Source: Lachnospiraceae bacterium (GTDB taxonomy: Bacteria > Bacillota > Clostridia > Lachnospirales > Lachnospiraceae). From it: a DNA stretch of 64,000 bases. A program made the translations under genes and the position numbers. How positions within the stretch are numbered: the first letter of the stretch is position 1; each line of letters begins with the position of its first letter. The notes beneath the pieces are model-generated. The model did no database searches. It was not told where the DNA came from and was given only the letters and a program-made list of their open reading frames with translations. The DNA lies in contig JAQXJP010000015.1 of assembly GCA_029008875.1 (NCBI GenBank), forward strand, positions 28,789 to 92,788, in the 5' to 3' direction. Below, piece after piece: positions 25,838 through 36,009 of the stretch.

Positions 25838-26617
25838 ATGGTAAACATGAGTTTCTCGCTGGTTAATTTTGAATATTTTCTGCTGATTTTGGTTCGAATT
25901 ACAGCTTTTATTTATATCGCACCGATTTTTAATTCGAGAGGTGTTCCCAATCAGGTGAAAATCGGTTTGGGTGCCATATTGTCTGTGCTGCTGTATAACA
26001 TGGTGGATCACCCGGTATTGGAGTATACAAGCGTTATCGGATACGCAATATATGTATTGAAAGAGGGAATTACGGGGTTGCTGATTGGTTTTGCTGCGAA
26101 CATCTGTAGTTCCATTATTTTATTTGCGGGCAATGTCATGGACATGGATATCGGCTTTTCCATGATGACCGAATTTAACATAGAGATGGGAACGGAAGTG
26201 ACGATTTCCGGTAATTTCTATTATTATCTGGTCATGTTGCTGTTGGTGGGATCCGATATGCATGTTTACGTATTGCGGGCAATCTGTGATTCATTTTCCG
26301 TAGTTCCCATCGGGGGTGCCGTGTTTGAATGGGATAGTATGCTACTGTCCATGATTCGATATATGGGGGATCTGTTTATCATCGCATTCCGTATCTTTTT
26401 GCCGGTGTTTGCCTGCATTATGATCTTGAATTGTATTTTGGGTATCATGGCAAAGGTTGCCCCGCAGATGAATATGTTTGCGGTAGGAATTCAGCTGAAG
26501 GTGTTGGTGGGACTGGTGGTGATCTTCCTCACCGCATTTATGATTCCCGATATTGCAAACTTTATTTACTCTGAAATCAAGCAGATGGTGGTGTTGATGA
26601 TTGAATCCATGTATTGA
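25838..26617 (+). CDS. fliR: Flagellar export gate protein FliR
   Basis: FliR completes the FliPQR gate. The 259-residue protein is highly hydrophobic with six or so transmembrane segments and family motifs (FLLILVRITAFIYIAPIFNS, RGVPNQVKIGLG, LKEGITGLLIGFAANICSSI, GIMAKVAPQMNMFAVGIQLK). The ATG at 25838 is used; a second in-frame ATG at 25847 is also possible. It ends four bases before flhB. Confidence 0.96.
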   Translation: MVNMSFSLVNFEYFLLILVRITAFIYIAPIFNSRGVPNQVKIGLGAILSVLLYNMVDHPVLEYTSVIGYAIYVLKEGITGLLIGFAANICSSIILFAGNVMDMDIGFSMMTEFNIEMGTEVTISGNFYYYLVMLLLVGSDMHVYVLRAICDSFSVVPIGGAVFEWDSMLLSMIRYMGDLFIIAFRIFLPVFACIMILNCILGIMAKVAPQMNMFAVGIQLKVLVGLVVIFLTAFMIPDIANFIYSEIKQMVVLMIESMY

Positions 26618-26621
26618 TGAT

Positions 26622-27746
26622 ATGAAACTGAATACCCGCTTGGCCTACAACCTGCAGTGGTTTGCAAAGGACGGAGAGGGAGGAGAGAAGACGGAGCCTG
26701 CAACCGCCAAGAAATTGGAGGATGCCAGAAAAGAAGGAAAGGTTGCCAAGAGCAAGGAATTGACATCGGCCTTCGATCTCATCGTGCTGTTTCTGTGCCT
26801 GAAGATTTTTGTGAGCTATGTGGGCGGTGGCATGCTGGATGTTTTTTCTGCGGTGTATGGCAACATGGCGGACTTTGTCAAGATAAACAGCGCCTTTTTG
26901 TCTTCGCAGGCAGTGGCAGGTCTGATGGCGGACATGATCAAGAGGTGGATGCTGATTGTTTTGCCCTTTTTTCTGTTTGGAATTGTGATTACATTCTTGA
27001 TTACCATTGTCCAGGTTAAGTGGAAAATCTCCACGAAACCGTTGGAACCGAAACTGGACAAGTTTAATCCCATCAATGGGTTTAAACGTATTTTTTCCAA
27101 GGATTCTCTGTTCAATCTCGTTATGTCGATCATCAAGGTCGGGGTGATTGGATTTATCGCATACATGTGCATTAAGGACAAGAGGGACGATTTGTTTATC
27201 CTCTATGATATCCCCCTGAATCAGGCGATTGCCCTGATTGGCAATATCATTATTGACACGGGATTGAAGATCAGCCTGTTTTATCTGATTGTCGGAATTG
27301 CGGATTTCGCATACCAGAAATGGAAGTTCAGCGATGAGATGAAGATGACTAAGCAGGAAGTGAAGGACGAGTTTAAGAACACGGAGGGAGATCCGCAGAT
27401 CAAAGGACGTCAGAGAAGAGTGATGCAGGAAGTATCCAGACGTCGAATGATGCAGGATGTACCGAAGGCGGACGTGGTAATTACGAACCCGACTCATTTT
27501 GCCGTGGCATTAAAATACGACGCAGAGGCCGGAAAAGCCCCCTATTTGCTGGCAAAAGGAGAGGACTATCTGGCGTTAAAAATTAAGGAAATCGCGCGGG
27601 AGAACGGCGTTGAGATTGTTGAGAACAAGCCGCTTGCGCGAATGATTTACCACAATGTGGATGTGGGAAATGAAATTCCGCCGGAACTGTACCAGGCGGT
27701 GGCAGAAATTCTTGCCAATATCTACCGCAAGAATCATGCTTCGTAA
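26622..27746 (+). CDS. flhB: Flagellar export switch protein FlhB
   Basis: FlhB sets substrate specificity of the export gate. The N-terminus EKTEPATAKKLEDARKEGK precedes four transmembrane helices. The cytoplasmic domain contains the self-cleaving motif NPTH in ADVVITNPTHFAVALKY, with cleavage expected between Asn and Pro, and the late segment VEIVENKPLARMIY. 374 residues. I use ATG 26622 rather than an upstream TTG at 26601 because it gives MKLNTRLAYNLQ and avoids overlap with fliR; the ribosome-binding site is weak in both cases. Confidence 0.95.
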   Translation: MKLNTRLAYNLQWFAKDGEGGEKTEPATAKKLEDARKEGKVAKSKELTSAFDLIVLFLCLKIFVSYVGGGMLDVFSAVYGNMADFVKINSAFLSSQAVAGLMADMIKRWMLIVLPFFLFGIVITFLITIVQVKWKISTKPLEPKLDKFNPINGFKRIFSKDSLFNLVMSIIKVGVIGFIAYMCIKDKRDDLFILYDIPLNQAIALIGNIIIDTGLKISLFYLIVGIADFAYQKWKFSDEMKMTKQEVKDEFKNTEGDPQIKGRQRRVMQEVSRRRMMQDVPKADVVITNPTHFAVALKYDAEAGKAPYLLAKGEDYLALKIKEIARENGVEIVENKPLARMIYHNVDVGNEIPPELYQAVAEILANIYRKNHAS

Positions 27747-27826
27747 TCCATATATTCGTTTAGAAAAAGTAATTTTGTGAAATACAACATCCGGAGAAAT
27801 TATTTTGAGAAAGGAGGCGTACATAA

Positions 27827-29872
27827 TTGAAAAAAGCGGATCTTGGCGTAGGATTATATTTGCTTGCTGCAGTGATTTTCTTCATCATCCCTATACCGTC
27901 CATACTTTTGGATGTTATGTTGGCGCTGAATATCTCAATGGCTCTCATTATTATGTTTAATGTATTGTTCGCGAAGGAGGTTTTGGATATGTCCTTCTTC
28001 CCGACCTTACTGTTGTTTACCACTATTTTTCGTATCTCACTGAATATGTCATCCACACGACTGATTCTTACCACAGGTGATCCAGGAAACGTAGTAACCA
28101 CCTTTGGTGAGTTCGTAGGTGGCGGAGATTTGGTCATCGGAGCGATTGTATTCGTCGTTCTGATTTTGATTCAGTTTATTGTCATCAACAAAGGTTCGGA
28201 ACGAGTATCCGAGGTAACCGCTCGATTCACCTTGGACGCTATGCCCGGTAAGCAGATGGCGATTGATGCGGATTTGAACACCGGTGCCATCACGGACAAG
28301 GAAGCGCAGGAGAGACGTGAGAAAATCCAGAAAGAGGCGAGCTTCTTTGGCTCCATGGACGGTGCCACGAAGTACGTAAAGGGAGATGCCACAGCAGGTC
28401 TTATCATCACCATCATCAACCTGGTGGGGGGAACTGCGATGGGGGTGATGAATCAGGGATTGGATTTTTCCGCCGCCATCAGCCAATTCGGTATCCTCAC
28501 CATCGGTGACGGGTTGGTTTCCCAGATACCTTCCCTTTTGATTTCACTTTCCACCGGTATTCTGGTAACAAAGGGCTCCGGCGAGGCGGACTTTACCGGA
28601 ATGCTGGTCAAGCAGTTGTTCGGCGTGCCGAAGGTTCTCTATATCGTGGGAGGCGTGCTGTGCTTCCTGGGAATTGTAACACCGCTGAATCCGCTGATTT
28701 TTATCTTGCTGGGGGCCGCTTTTATTGTGACAGGCCGCTCCATGAGCAAGGTGATTGGGGAGGAATCCATCGAGGAGGAGGTCGCCCAGGCGGAGACGGA
28801 AGCGGAGGAGATCCGAAGGCCGGAGAATGTGGTGTCTCTTCTGTCTGTGGATCCCATCGAGTTGGAGTTCGGCTACGGAATCATTCCCCTGGCGGATGTC
28901 AATCAAGGCGGCGATTTGCTGGATCGCGTAGTAATGATTCGAAGACAGATTGCGTTGGAGTTGGGTACGGTTGTCCCGATTATTCGTTTGCGGGATAACA
29001 TTCAGTTGAACCCCAATCAGTACATCATCAAGATTAAGGGAATTCAGGTTACGGAGGGAGAAATCTTATTTGACCACTATATGGCTATGAATCCGGGGTA
29101 TGTGGAGGAGGAGATTACCGGTATCCCGACCTTCGAGCCTTCCTTCCATCTGCCGGCTATCTGGATCACCGAGGGCCAGAGGGAGCGGGCGGAGAGCTTG
29201 GGTTACACGGTTGTGGATCCACCTTCCATCATCGCAACCCATTTGACGGAGGTGATTCGCTCCCACATTGCAGAGCTTTTGACCAGGCAGGATGTGCAGA
29301 ATCTGGTCAACAACCTGAAGGAATCCAACCCGGTTTTGGTGGACGAACTTATCCCGAAGATGTTGGGGCTTGGCGAGGTGCAGAAGGTATTGCAGAATCT
29401 TTTGGAGGAGGGTATCTCCATCCGGGATTTGCTTACGATTTTTGAGTCCCTGGCAGACCATGCTTCGGCGACCAGAGATACGGATGTGCTGACGGAATAT
29501 GTGCGCCAAAGCTTAAAGCGCGCGATTTCCAACAAATATTTTCCGGCGAATGAGACCACCAGCGTGGTAACCCTGGATCCCCGTGTGGAGCAGGAGATTA
29601 TGGCTTCCGTGAAGCAGACGGAGCAGGGAGCTTATCTGACTCTGGACCCGGAGAAGACACGCAAGATTATGGCTTCCGTGGAGACGGAGGTAGGGAAGTT
29701 GGAGAGTCTCGGAAAAAATGCTATTATCATTACATCCCCCATTGTGCGGATGTATTTTAAGAAGTTGACAGAAGAGTATTTTAAGGATCTGATTGTTGTG
29801 TCTTATAATGAAGTGGATTCCAGTGTGGAATTACAATCTGTGGGAATGGTGACATACGCAAATGACAATTAA
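27827..29872 (+). CDS. flhA: Flagellar export gate protein FlhA
   Basis: FlhA is the large export-gate subunit and proton-coupling element. Eight transmembrane segments occupy residues 1 to about 310. The conserved cytosolic FHIPEP loop includes RVSEVTARFTLDAMPGKQMA and IDADLNTGAITDKEAQERR. The C-terminal docking domain from about residue 330 holds LEFGYGIIPLADVNQGGDLL and SHIAELLTRQDVQNLVNNLK. It starts at TTG 27827, nine bases after a perfect AAGGAGG. flhF overlaps its end by 11 bases. 681 residues is standard. Confidence 0.98.
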   Translation: MKKADLGVGLYLLAAVIFFIIPIPSILLDVMLALNISMALIIMFNVLFAKEVLDMSFFPTLLLFTTIFRISLNMSSTRLILTTGDPGNVVTTFGEFVGGGDLVIGAIVFVVLILIQFIVINKGSERVSEVTARFTLDAMPGKQMAIDADLNTGAITDKEAQERREKIQKEASFFGSMDGATKYVKGDATAGLIITIINLVGGTAMGVMNQGLDFSAAISQFGILTIGDGLVSQIPSLLISLSTGILVTKGSGEADFTGMLVKQLFGVPKVLYIVGGVLCFLGIVTPLNPLIFILLGAAFIVTGRSMSKVIGEESIEEEVAQAETEAEEIRRPENVVSLLSVDPIELEFGYGIIPLADVNQGGDLLDRVVMIRRQIALELGTVVPIIRLRDNIQLNPNQYIIKIKGIQVTEGEILFDHYMAMNPGYVEEEITGIPTFEPSFHLPAIWITEGQRERAESLGYTVVDPPSIIATHLTEVIRSHIAELLTRQDVQNLVNNLKESNPVLVDELIPKMLGLGEVQKVLQNLLEEGISIRDLLTIFESLADHASATRDTDVLTEYVRQSLKRAISNKYFPANETTSVVTLDPRVEQEIMASVKQTEQGAYLTLDPEKTRKIMASVETEVGKLESLGKNAIIITSPIVRMYFKKLTEEYFKDLIVVSYNEVDSSVELQSVGMVTYANDN

Positions 29873-31160
29873 TAAATTTCAAGGCAAGACAAAAGAAGAG
29901 GCAATTGAAAAAGCGAAGCAGGAGTTGGGTGAATCGGCCGTGATTATGAATGTCAAGGAAGTGAAACCAAAGGGGATTTTTCGCGCCTTCAAGAGTTCCA
30001 CCTACGAAGTGACGGCGGCAATGGAGGAGAGAGAGGTATCTGTCAGCCCCATGAGCGCGCTCAGCGCCCCCAAAAAAATGCATGATTCCATCAGCCTTGC
30101 CGCAGACGAAAAGATTGATATCCCTCCGATTGCAAGGCCGATTGCGAAAACAGAACCCATTCTGGGGCCGGAGCAGATCAAGAAGGCGGAGAGTTCCATG
30201 AAAGCGGAGCGGGGTGCAGAGGCACCGCGGGAACCTGACACAAATATAGAAAAAAGATTGGATGATTTGTCGACTATGCTGGAAAAGAAACTGGGTGTTC
30301 CCAAGAATCCGGAGACAGAAGCTGCTCCTGTAGCGCAGACTCCCAAATCACAGAGCTCGGAGGAGTTAAATTTTGTGCGGGTGCTGTACAACACCTTAAT
30401 CAACAATGAGGTTAACGAGAAGTATGTGAACCAGATTATGGATGAGGTGGAACAGTTCATCAAGCCGGGCAACAGTGTAGATGTGATTCTGTCCAATGTA
30501 TACCAGAAGATGATTCTTCGATTCGGAAGACCGGAGACGATTCGTATGACCGGGCGGAGACCGAAGGTTATCTTCTTTATTGGTCCCACCGGCGTGGGCA
30601 AGACCACAACCATCGCAAAAATCGCTTCCAAATATAAGGTGGAGCAGGACAAAAAGGTTGCCTTCATCACTGCGGATACTTACCGGATCGCTGCCACGGA
30701 GCAGCTTCGCGTGTATGCCAACATTCTGGATTCTCCCATGTCGGTGGTGTACAGCTCAGAGGATTTAAACGCTGCAATTGCCCGGATGGAGGATTACGAT
30801 TTGATTTTTGTGGACACTGCAGGATTTTCTCACAAGAATGAGAACCAGCGCAGTGATACGAAGAAATTGATTGACGGCACGGACGTTGCTTTTTCCAAGG
30901 AAGTGTATCTGGTACTCAGTGCCACCACCAAGTACAAGGATCTGCTGGATATCATTGATATCTACAAGGAGATTGCCCCGGACTTCAAACTGATTTTCAC
31001 AAAACTGGACGAGACCAGTGCATACGGAAATATCCTGAATGTCAAGTTATATTCCGGAGCGGATCTCTCCTATGTAACAAATGGTCAGAATGTGCCGGAT
31101 GATATTGAAGTCTTCAATACCCAGAAGGTTGTTAAGCAGTTATTGGGGGGAGGCAGATAA
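29862..31160 (+). CDS. flhF: Flagellar biosynthesis GTPase FlhF
   Basis: FlhF is an SRP-type GTPase that sets flagellar position and number. The N-terminal basic B domain (NKFQGKTKEEAIEKAKQELG) is followed by a long variable linker (residues about 60-170). The NG domain has P-loop GPTGVGKTTTIAKIAS, the switch-like ADTYRIAATEQLRVYANIL and FVDTAGFSHKNENQ, and TKLDETSAYGNIL for guanine binding. 432 residues. It overlaps flhA by 11 bases, and its stop overlaps the flhG start, the usual pair. Confidence 0.97.
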   Translation: MTINKFQGKTKEEAIEKAKQELGESAVIMNVKEVKPKGIFRAFKSSTYEVTAAMEEREVSVSPMSALSAPKKMHDSISLAADEKIDIPPIARPIAKTEPILGPEQIKKAESSMKAERGAEAPREPDTNIEKRLDDLSTMLEKKLGVPKNPETEAAPVAQTPKSQSSEELNFVRVLYNTLINNEVNEKYVNQIMDEVEQFIKPGNSVDVILSNVYQKMILRFGRPETIRMTGRRPKVIFFIGPTGVGKTTTIAKIASKYKVEQDKKVAFITADTYRIAATEQLRVYANILDSPMSVVYSSEDLNAAIARMEDYDLIFVDTAGFSHKNENQRSDTKKLIDGTDVAFSKEVYLVLSATTKYKDLLDIIDIYKEIAPDFKLIFTKLDETSAYGNILNVKLYSGADLSYVTNGQNVPDDIEVFNTQKVVKQLLGGGR

Positions 31161-32038
31161 TGGATCAGGCGACTCAACTTCGCAATGTTATTAAGATGCG
31201 CAACCAGAACAGTGCACCCCAGGCCCGTGTGATTACCATCACAAGCGGAAAGGGTGGCGTGGGCAAGTCCAATCTGGCTGTGAATCTTGCAATTCAGTTA
31301 AAAAAAGCGGGAAAGCGTGTCATCATATTCGATGCGGACTTTGGCCTGGCAAATATTGAGGTCATGTTCGGTGCAATCCCCAAGTATAATTTGTCGGATT
31401 TGATGTACCGCGGTATGTCCATTCAGGAGATCATTACCCCGGGACCTATGGATATCGGTTTCATATCCGGAGGCTCCGGTGTGATTTCTTTGAACAATCT
31501 CTATCACGACCAGATTATGTATTTAGTAAAATGCCTAAACGAATTGAATGAATTGGCAGATTTTATTATAATAGATACAGGCGCAGGAATTTCGGATCAG
31601 GTGCTGGAGTTTGTGATGGCGAGCCCGGAGGTGCTTCTGGTGACAACGCCGGAACCAAGCTCACTCACGGATTCCTATTCTCTGCTGAAGGCTTTATACC
31701 GCAATCCCAATTTCCAGACCGGCGGAACCACAATCCATGTGATCCCCAACAAGGTGACCTCCAGGGAGGAAGGGATGGCGGTCTATGAGAAACTGGAGTC
31801 CGTGGTGGAACAGTTTTTGAACGGACATTTGAATTATCTTGGGATGATTCCGCAGGACGCTGCGCTGGAGCGCTCTGTCAGACAGCAGAAGACCGTCTCT
31901 TTGAATGAGCCGAATGCGCATTCCACGAAGGCCTTTGCCTTAATAGCGGAGAGCCTTTTGAGCGGGAACGGAGAGCAGACACAATTAAAATGGGGAATTA
32001 CACAGTTGTTTACGAACTTTTTATCACGAAAAAGATAG
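31160..32038 (+). CDS. flhG: MinD-like flagellar number regulator FlhG
   Basis: FlhG (YlxH) is a ParA/MinD-type ATPase that works with FlhF and the C-ring to control flagellar number. It has the deviant Walker A SGKGGVGKSNLAVNLA, FDADFGLANIEVMFG and DTGAGISDQVLEFV. The N-terminal DQATQLRNVIKMRNQ is the short activator segment that binds FlhF in known cases. 292 residues; the C-terminus can form an amphipathic membrane-targeting helix (TQLFTNFLSRKR). Confidence 0.96.
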   Translation: MDQATQLRNVIKMRNQNSAPQARVITITSGKGGVGKSNLAVNLAIQLKKAGKRVIIFDADFGLANIEVMFGAIPKYNLSDLMYRGMSIQEIITPGPMDIGFISGGSGVISLNNLYHDQIMYLVKCLNELNELADFIIIDTGAGISDQVLEFVMASPEVLLVTTPEPSSLTDSYSLLKALYRNPNFQTGGTTIHVIPNKVTSREEGMAVYEKLESVVEQFLNGHLNYLGMIPQDAALERSVRQQKTVSLNEPNAHSTKAFALIAESLLSGNGEQTQLKWGITQLFTNFLSRKR

Positions 32039-32048
32039 GGGATAATGG

Positions 32049-32801
32049 ATGCTACTTTCGGATATCACCAATTTGGGGGACAAGATTGATATCCAGTTGG
32101 TTCAACAACTGGAACAACTAAAGAGCGGGCAATTGAGCGAACCGATTCGGACGTACAAGAGCAGTCTGTTCGATTATCTGAACGATAAGGAAATCGAGAT
32201 TGCCATGCCCACAGAGAATGGCAGGATGGTGCTGTTTCAGGTTGGGTTGCGCTGCAGGATGCTTTTTTATACAAAAAAGGGATTGTACACCTGTTTTGCC
32301 ACCGTGCAAAAGCGGTATAAAAAGGACAATTTCTTTATGCTTCAGATGCTGGTGGTCTCAGATCCGGTCAAGTTCCAGCGGAGGGAATTCTTCCGTGTGG
32401 AGTCCATGATTGACATGAAATACATAAGAGTTCCCAGAGCGTTTGCGGAATACCCCACTACAGAATCGGTGTTCGAGCATATTCAGGAATTGGGATATGT
32501 GGAGAATCAGCGAAAGGGTATCACGCTGGATATCAGCGGCGGCGGTATTCGTTTTGTATCCGATGAGAGAATGGAACCGGAATCTTTCATTCTGATAATT
32601 ATCCGGCTTACCAACGATAAAATTGATCAGACATTCTATTTGGTTACCGAAATGATAGATTCCATCCCGTCACCGAAAGTTTCGGGGAAATTTATCTCGC
32701 GGGGGAAATTCCTGTTCAAGGATTTGAAGGACAGAGAGGGAATTGTGAGATACGTATTTGAGGAAGAGCGAAGAATTCGCAGAAAAGAGATGGGATCATG
32801 A
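32049..32801 (+). CDS. PilZ domain flagellar brake-like protein (YcgR/DgrA family)
   Basis: A 250-residue cyclic-di-GMP effector. Residues 1 to about 110 form a YcgR_2-like N-domain. The PilZ domain follows with both c-di-GMP binding motifs: the RxxxR element in QRREFFRVESM near residue 115 and DISGGGIRF, of the (D/N)xSxxG type, near residue 160. In E. coli and B. subtilis such proteins act on the motor to slow it when c-di-GMP is high. Here it lies inside the operon between flhG and cheB, and its stop overlaps the cheB start (ATGA), so receptor and motor are made together. Confidence 0.88.
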   Translation: MLLSDITNLGDKIDIQLVQQLEQLKSGQLSEPIRTYKSSLFDYLNDKEIEIAMPTENGRMVLFQVGLRCRMLFYTKKGLYTCFATVQKRYKKDNFFMLQMLVVSDPVKFQRREFFRVESMIDMKYIRVPRAFAEYPTTESVFEHIQELGYVENQRKGITLDISGGGIRFVSDERMEPESFILIIIRLTNDKIDQTFYLVTEMIDSIPSPKVSGKFISRGKFLFKDLKDREGIVRYVFEEERRIRRKEMGS

Positions 32802-33898
32802 AGAAAAACATTTTAGTTGTTGATGACTCTGCACTTATGAGAAGGGTTATCTGTGATATAATCAATTCAGATAACAATTTTCAGGCAACTGACACCTGTA
32901 GAGACGGACTTGAGGCATATGAAAAATTGAAGACCACATCCTACGATGGAGTGCTTCTGGATGTCAATATGCCGAACATGGACGGCCTAGAGTTGTTGGA
33001 ACGGTTACAAAAAGAAAACATCAAGGCGAATGTCGTGATGGTCAGTACCCTTACCACAAGGGATGCGGAAGTGACGATTATGGCGCTGGAACGAGGTGCA
33101 ATCGATTTTGTGACCAAGCCCACCAATATTGTTGAGGCAAAAGGCGAGAAGTTCAAGAATCATTTAATCGAGGTTTTGTCCGCCGTTTTGAATTCCCGTT
33201 CCTACCTGACAAGGAAACCTGCTGTGGCAGCACCTTCCCAGGACCGCAGAAATCTCTCTGCGGCTCCCCTTGATTCCAAACCGATTGGTTCCATCAAGCG
33301 GATGAAGGCAACCGGGAAGAACCGCTTGGTTGCGCTTGCCTGTTCCACAGGCGGGCCCAAGGCATTGCAGGATGTTGTTCCGTTTTTGGACCGCAACATG
33401 GATGCACCGGTTGTCCTCGTGCAGCATATGCCGGCCGGGTTTACCAAATCCATGGCAGATCGACTGAACGAGATCAGTAAGGTGGAGGTCAAGGAAGCGG
33501 AAGACGGGGATGTGTTGGAGAAGGGGCATGTCTATATTGCTCCCGGCGGAAGACATATGGAGGTCAAGAAGAACCCTGACGGTTCGCACAAGATTGTATT
33601 GAACGATATGCCGGCAATCGGGGGATTGCGGCCCTGTGCAAATATCACGTATGATTCACTGTCCGGTTCCGGGTATGACGAGATTGTGTGTGTTGTTCTC
33701 ACCGGAATGGGGGCAGATGGAACAAACGGTATTTTGTCCCTGTGTCAGCATAAACCGGTATACGTCATCTCCCAGAATGCGGAGACTTGTGTAGTGTACG
33801 GAATGCCAAAATCAATTGCGGAGGCGGGAGTTGTCGATGAAGTTGTTCCTCTAAAGGAAGTAGCGAAAACGATCATCAAAAAAGTGGGGGTAAAGTAA
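32798..33898 (+). CDS. cheB: Chemotaxis response regulator methylesterase CheB
   Basis: CheB removes receptor methyl groups when phosphorylated by CheA. The receiver domain has VVDDSALMRR with acceptor Asp55 in GVLLDVNMPNMDG. The methylesterase domain (from about residue 175) shows its Ser in ALACSTGGPKAL, His in VLVQHMPAGFT and Asp in VVLTGMGADGTNG. 366 residues. The four-base overlap with the PilZ gene and one-base gap to cheA indicate coupling. The partner methyltransferase gene cheR is not in this window. Confidence 0.97.
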   Translation: MKKNILVVDDSALMRRVICDIINSDNNFQATDTCRDGLEAYEKLKTTSYDGVLLDVNMPNMDGLELLERLQKENIKANVVMVSTLTTRDAEVTIMALERGAIDFVTKPTNIVEAKGEKFKNHLIEVLSAVLNSRSYLTRKPAVAAPSQDRRNLSAAPLDSKPIGSIKRMKATGKNRLVALACSTGGPKALQDVVPFLDRNMDAPVVLVQHMPAGFTKSMADRLNEISKVEVKEAEDGDVLEKGHVYIAPGGRHMEVKKNPDGSHKIVLNDMPAIGGLRPCANITYDSLSGSGYDEIVCVVLTGMGADGTNGILSLCQHKPVYVISQNAETCVVYGMPKSIAEAGVVDEVVPLKEVAKTIIKKVGVK

Positions 33899-33899
33899 A

Positions 33900-35996
33900 A
33901 TGGATGTTAGTCAGTATCTCGAGATTTTTATTGACGAAAGTGGGGAGCATTTACAGACCTTAAGTGACTGTATCATGACTCTTGAGAGCGAGCCGGACAA
34001 CAAGGACACTATCAATGAGGTGTTCCGAGCTGCTCACTCCTTAAAGGGTATGGCGGGCACCATGGGCTTTAAGCGCATGCAGCACCTGACCCATGACATG
34101 GAGAATGTGTTCCAGGAGGTGCGAAGCGATAAGATTAAGGTTGACAGTGCCATGATTGATTTGCTGTTCGAGTGTCTGGATGCCATCGAGGGATATCTGG
34201 ATAATATCAAAGCGACATCCGATGAGGGCACCGAGGATAATGAGCTGATCATTAAGGAACTGAACGATTTTATCGCCAAGGCAAACGGTGAAACCGTTCC
34301 GGATAAGGCTCCGGCTGCAGAGACCGTTGCGGAAGCAGGCGGTGAGGCGGAGGAGACCGCTGCACCGGTTGAATCGAAATTGGTAACTTTTGAGCTGAGT
34401 CAGCATGAACAGAAGGATATTGCCGCAGCGCGTGAGGCAGGCAACAAGATTTACGGCCTTACCGTTTATATTCAGAAGGAATGTCTGCTTAAGGCGGCAC
34501 GGGCTTTTCTGGTGTTCCGCGCGGTGGAGGAGCTTGGCAATATTGTGGTATATCGCCCAAGTTCACAGGATATTGAGGATGAGAGATTCGAGTTGGATTT
34601 CAGCATTTACGTTGCAACCACAGAACCTTTGGATAAACTGATTGCAGCAGCTAAGAATGTGTCTGAAATTGAAAATGTGGTCGGGGAGGAGATTCCGAAT
34701 ACAGAAGAGAAGGTTGTGGAACAGGTACCGGCGGAGACAAAGCCTTCCACAACAGCCAAAGAGGAATCCAAGCCTGCGGCAGCCGCAGCACCTTCCGGCA
34801 GTGCTCCTGCCAAGAAAGCATCCGCAGGAAAACCGGCAACCAACAGAACGGTCCGTGTGGATATCGAGAAATTGGACGCTTTGATGAATCAGGTTTCCGA
34901 GTTGATTATTGCGAAGAACTCACTGGTGTCTATCAGTTCCAGCGAGGGTGGAAGCTTTGCAAGTCAAGGCTTCCATGATCAGATCGAATATCTTGAGAGA
35001 ATCACTACCAATCTTCATGAGTCGGTTATGAAGGTTCGAATGGTTCCTATCGAGAGCGTGGTTAACAAGTTCCCTCGTATGATTCGCGATTTGTCAAGAA
35101 CTCTTGGCAAGAAGATGGAACTGGTGATGACCGGTGAGGATACAGAGCTGGATCGTACCGTTGTGGATCAGATTGGAGATCCGCTCCAGCATTTGCTCCG
35201 CAACTCTGCGGATCACGGTCTTGAGGATGCTGCTCTCCGCGCAGAGAGAGGCAAGCCTGAGACGGGAACCATTTTCCTGAATGCATACCAGGAAGGTAAC
35301 AACGTTATCATTCAGGTTGGAGATGACGGTAACGGTATTGATACAGAAGCAGTCAAAGCGAAGGCAATTGAGCGCGGTATTGTAACCGCGGAGCAGGCGG
35401 AGGCAATGAGCCAGAAGGAAATCGTGAACCTGCTTTTCATGCCGAGCTTCTCAATGGCAAAAAAGATTACGGATATTTCCGGCCGAGGCGTTGGACTGGA
35501 TGTTGTGAAGTCCAATATCGAACAGTTGGGCGGAGATGTGGAAGTTAAGACAACCCTTGGAGAGGGATCCACCTTTACGGTAAGACTTCCGTTGACACTT
35601 GCAATCATCCAGGCTTTGATGGTTGAAATCCGTGATGAAAAATATGCGATTGCACTCGGTTCAATTTCAAACATTGAGGATATTCCGGTTAAGGATATTA
35701 AGTATGTGGAGGCTCGCGAGGTGATTCATCTTCGCGGTATGGTTATTCCGCTTATCCGTCTGGACAAGATTCTCGATATCGAACCAAGAGAGCAGGAGCC
35801 TGAGAGTCTCACCGTAGTAATTGTGAAACGTGGCGATAGTCTGGCTGGTCTTGTGGTGGACAACCTCATGGGACAGCAGGAAATCGTTATTAAATCATTA
35901 GGTAAGTACATCAACGGTAATAAACTTATCAGCGGCGCAACAATCCTTGGTGACGGTGAAGTGGCACTGATTCTTGATGTGAATACTTTGATGTAG
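33900..35996 (+). CDS. cheA: Chemotaxis histidine kinase CheA
   Basis: CheA phosphorylates CheY and CheB in response to receptors. P1 has phosphorylated His46 in RAAHSLKGMAGTMGF. P2, a CheY-binding-like domain, is at about residues 160-265, then a Lys/Ala/Pro linker. P3 dimerisation includes MNQVSELIIAKNSL. P4 ATPase has HLLRNSADHGLED, VGDDGNGID and SGRGVGLDVVKSNI. The P5 CheW-like domain includes EVIHLRGMVIPLIRLDKILD. 698 residues, typical. Confidence 0.98.
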   Translation: MDVSQYLEIFIDESGEHLQTLSDCIMTLESEPDNKDTINEVFRAAHSLKGMAGTMGFKRMQHLTHDMENVFQEVRSDKIKVDSAMIDLLFECLDAIEGYLDNIKATSDEGTEDNELIIKELNDFIAKANGETVPDKAPAAETVAEAGGEAEETAAPVESKLVTFELSQHEQKDIAAAREAGNKIYGLTVYIQKECLLKAARAFLVFRAVEELGNIVVYRPSSQDIEDERFELDFSIYVATTEPLDKLIAAAKNVSEIENVVGEEIPNTEEKVVEQVPAETKPSTTAKEESKPAAAAAPSGSAPAKKASAGKPATNRTVRVDIEKLDALMNQVSELIIAKNSLVSISSSEGGSFASQGFHDQIEYLERITTNLHESVMKVRMVPIESVVNKFPRMIRDLSRTLGKKMELVMTGEDTELDRTVVDQIGDPLQHLLRNSADHGLEDAALRAERGKPETGTIFLNAYQEGNNVIIQVGDDGNGIDTEAVKAKAIERGIVTAEQAEAMSQKEIVNLLFMPSFSMAKKITDISGRGVGLDVVKSNIEQLGGDVEVKTTLGEGSTFTVRLPLTLAIIQALMVEIRDEKYAIALGSISNIEDIPVKDIKYVEAREVIHLRGMVIPLIRLDKILDIEPREQEPESLTVVIVKRGDSLAGLVVDNLMGQQEIVIKSLGKYINGNKLISGATILGDGEVALILDVNTLM

Positions 35997-36009
35997 GAGG
36001 GGTGAAGAC

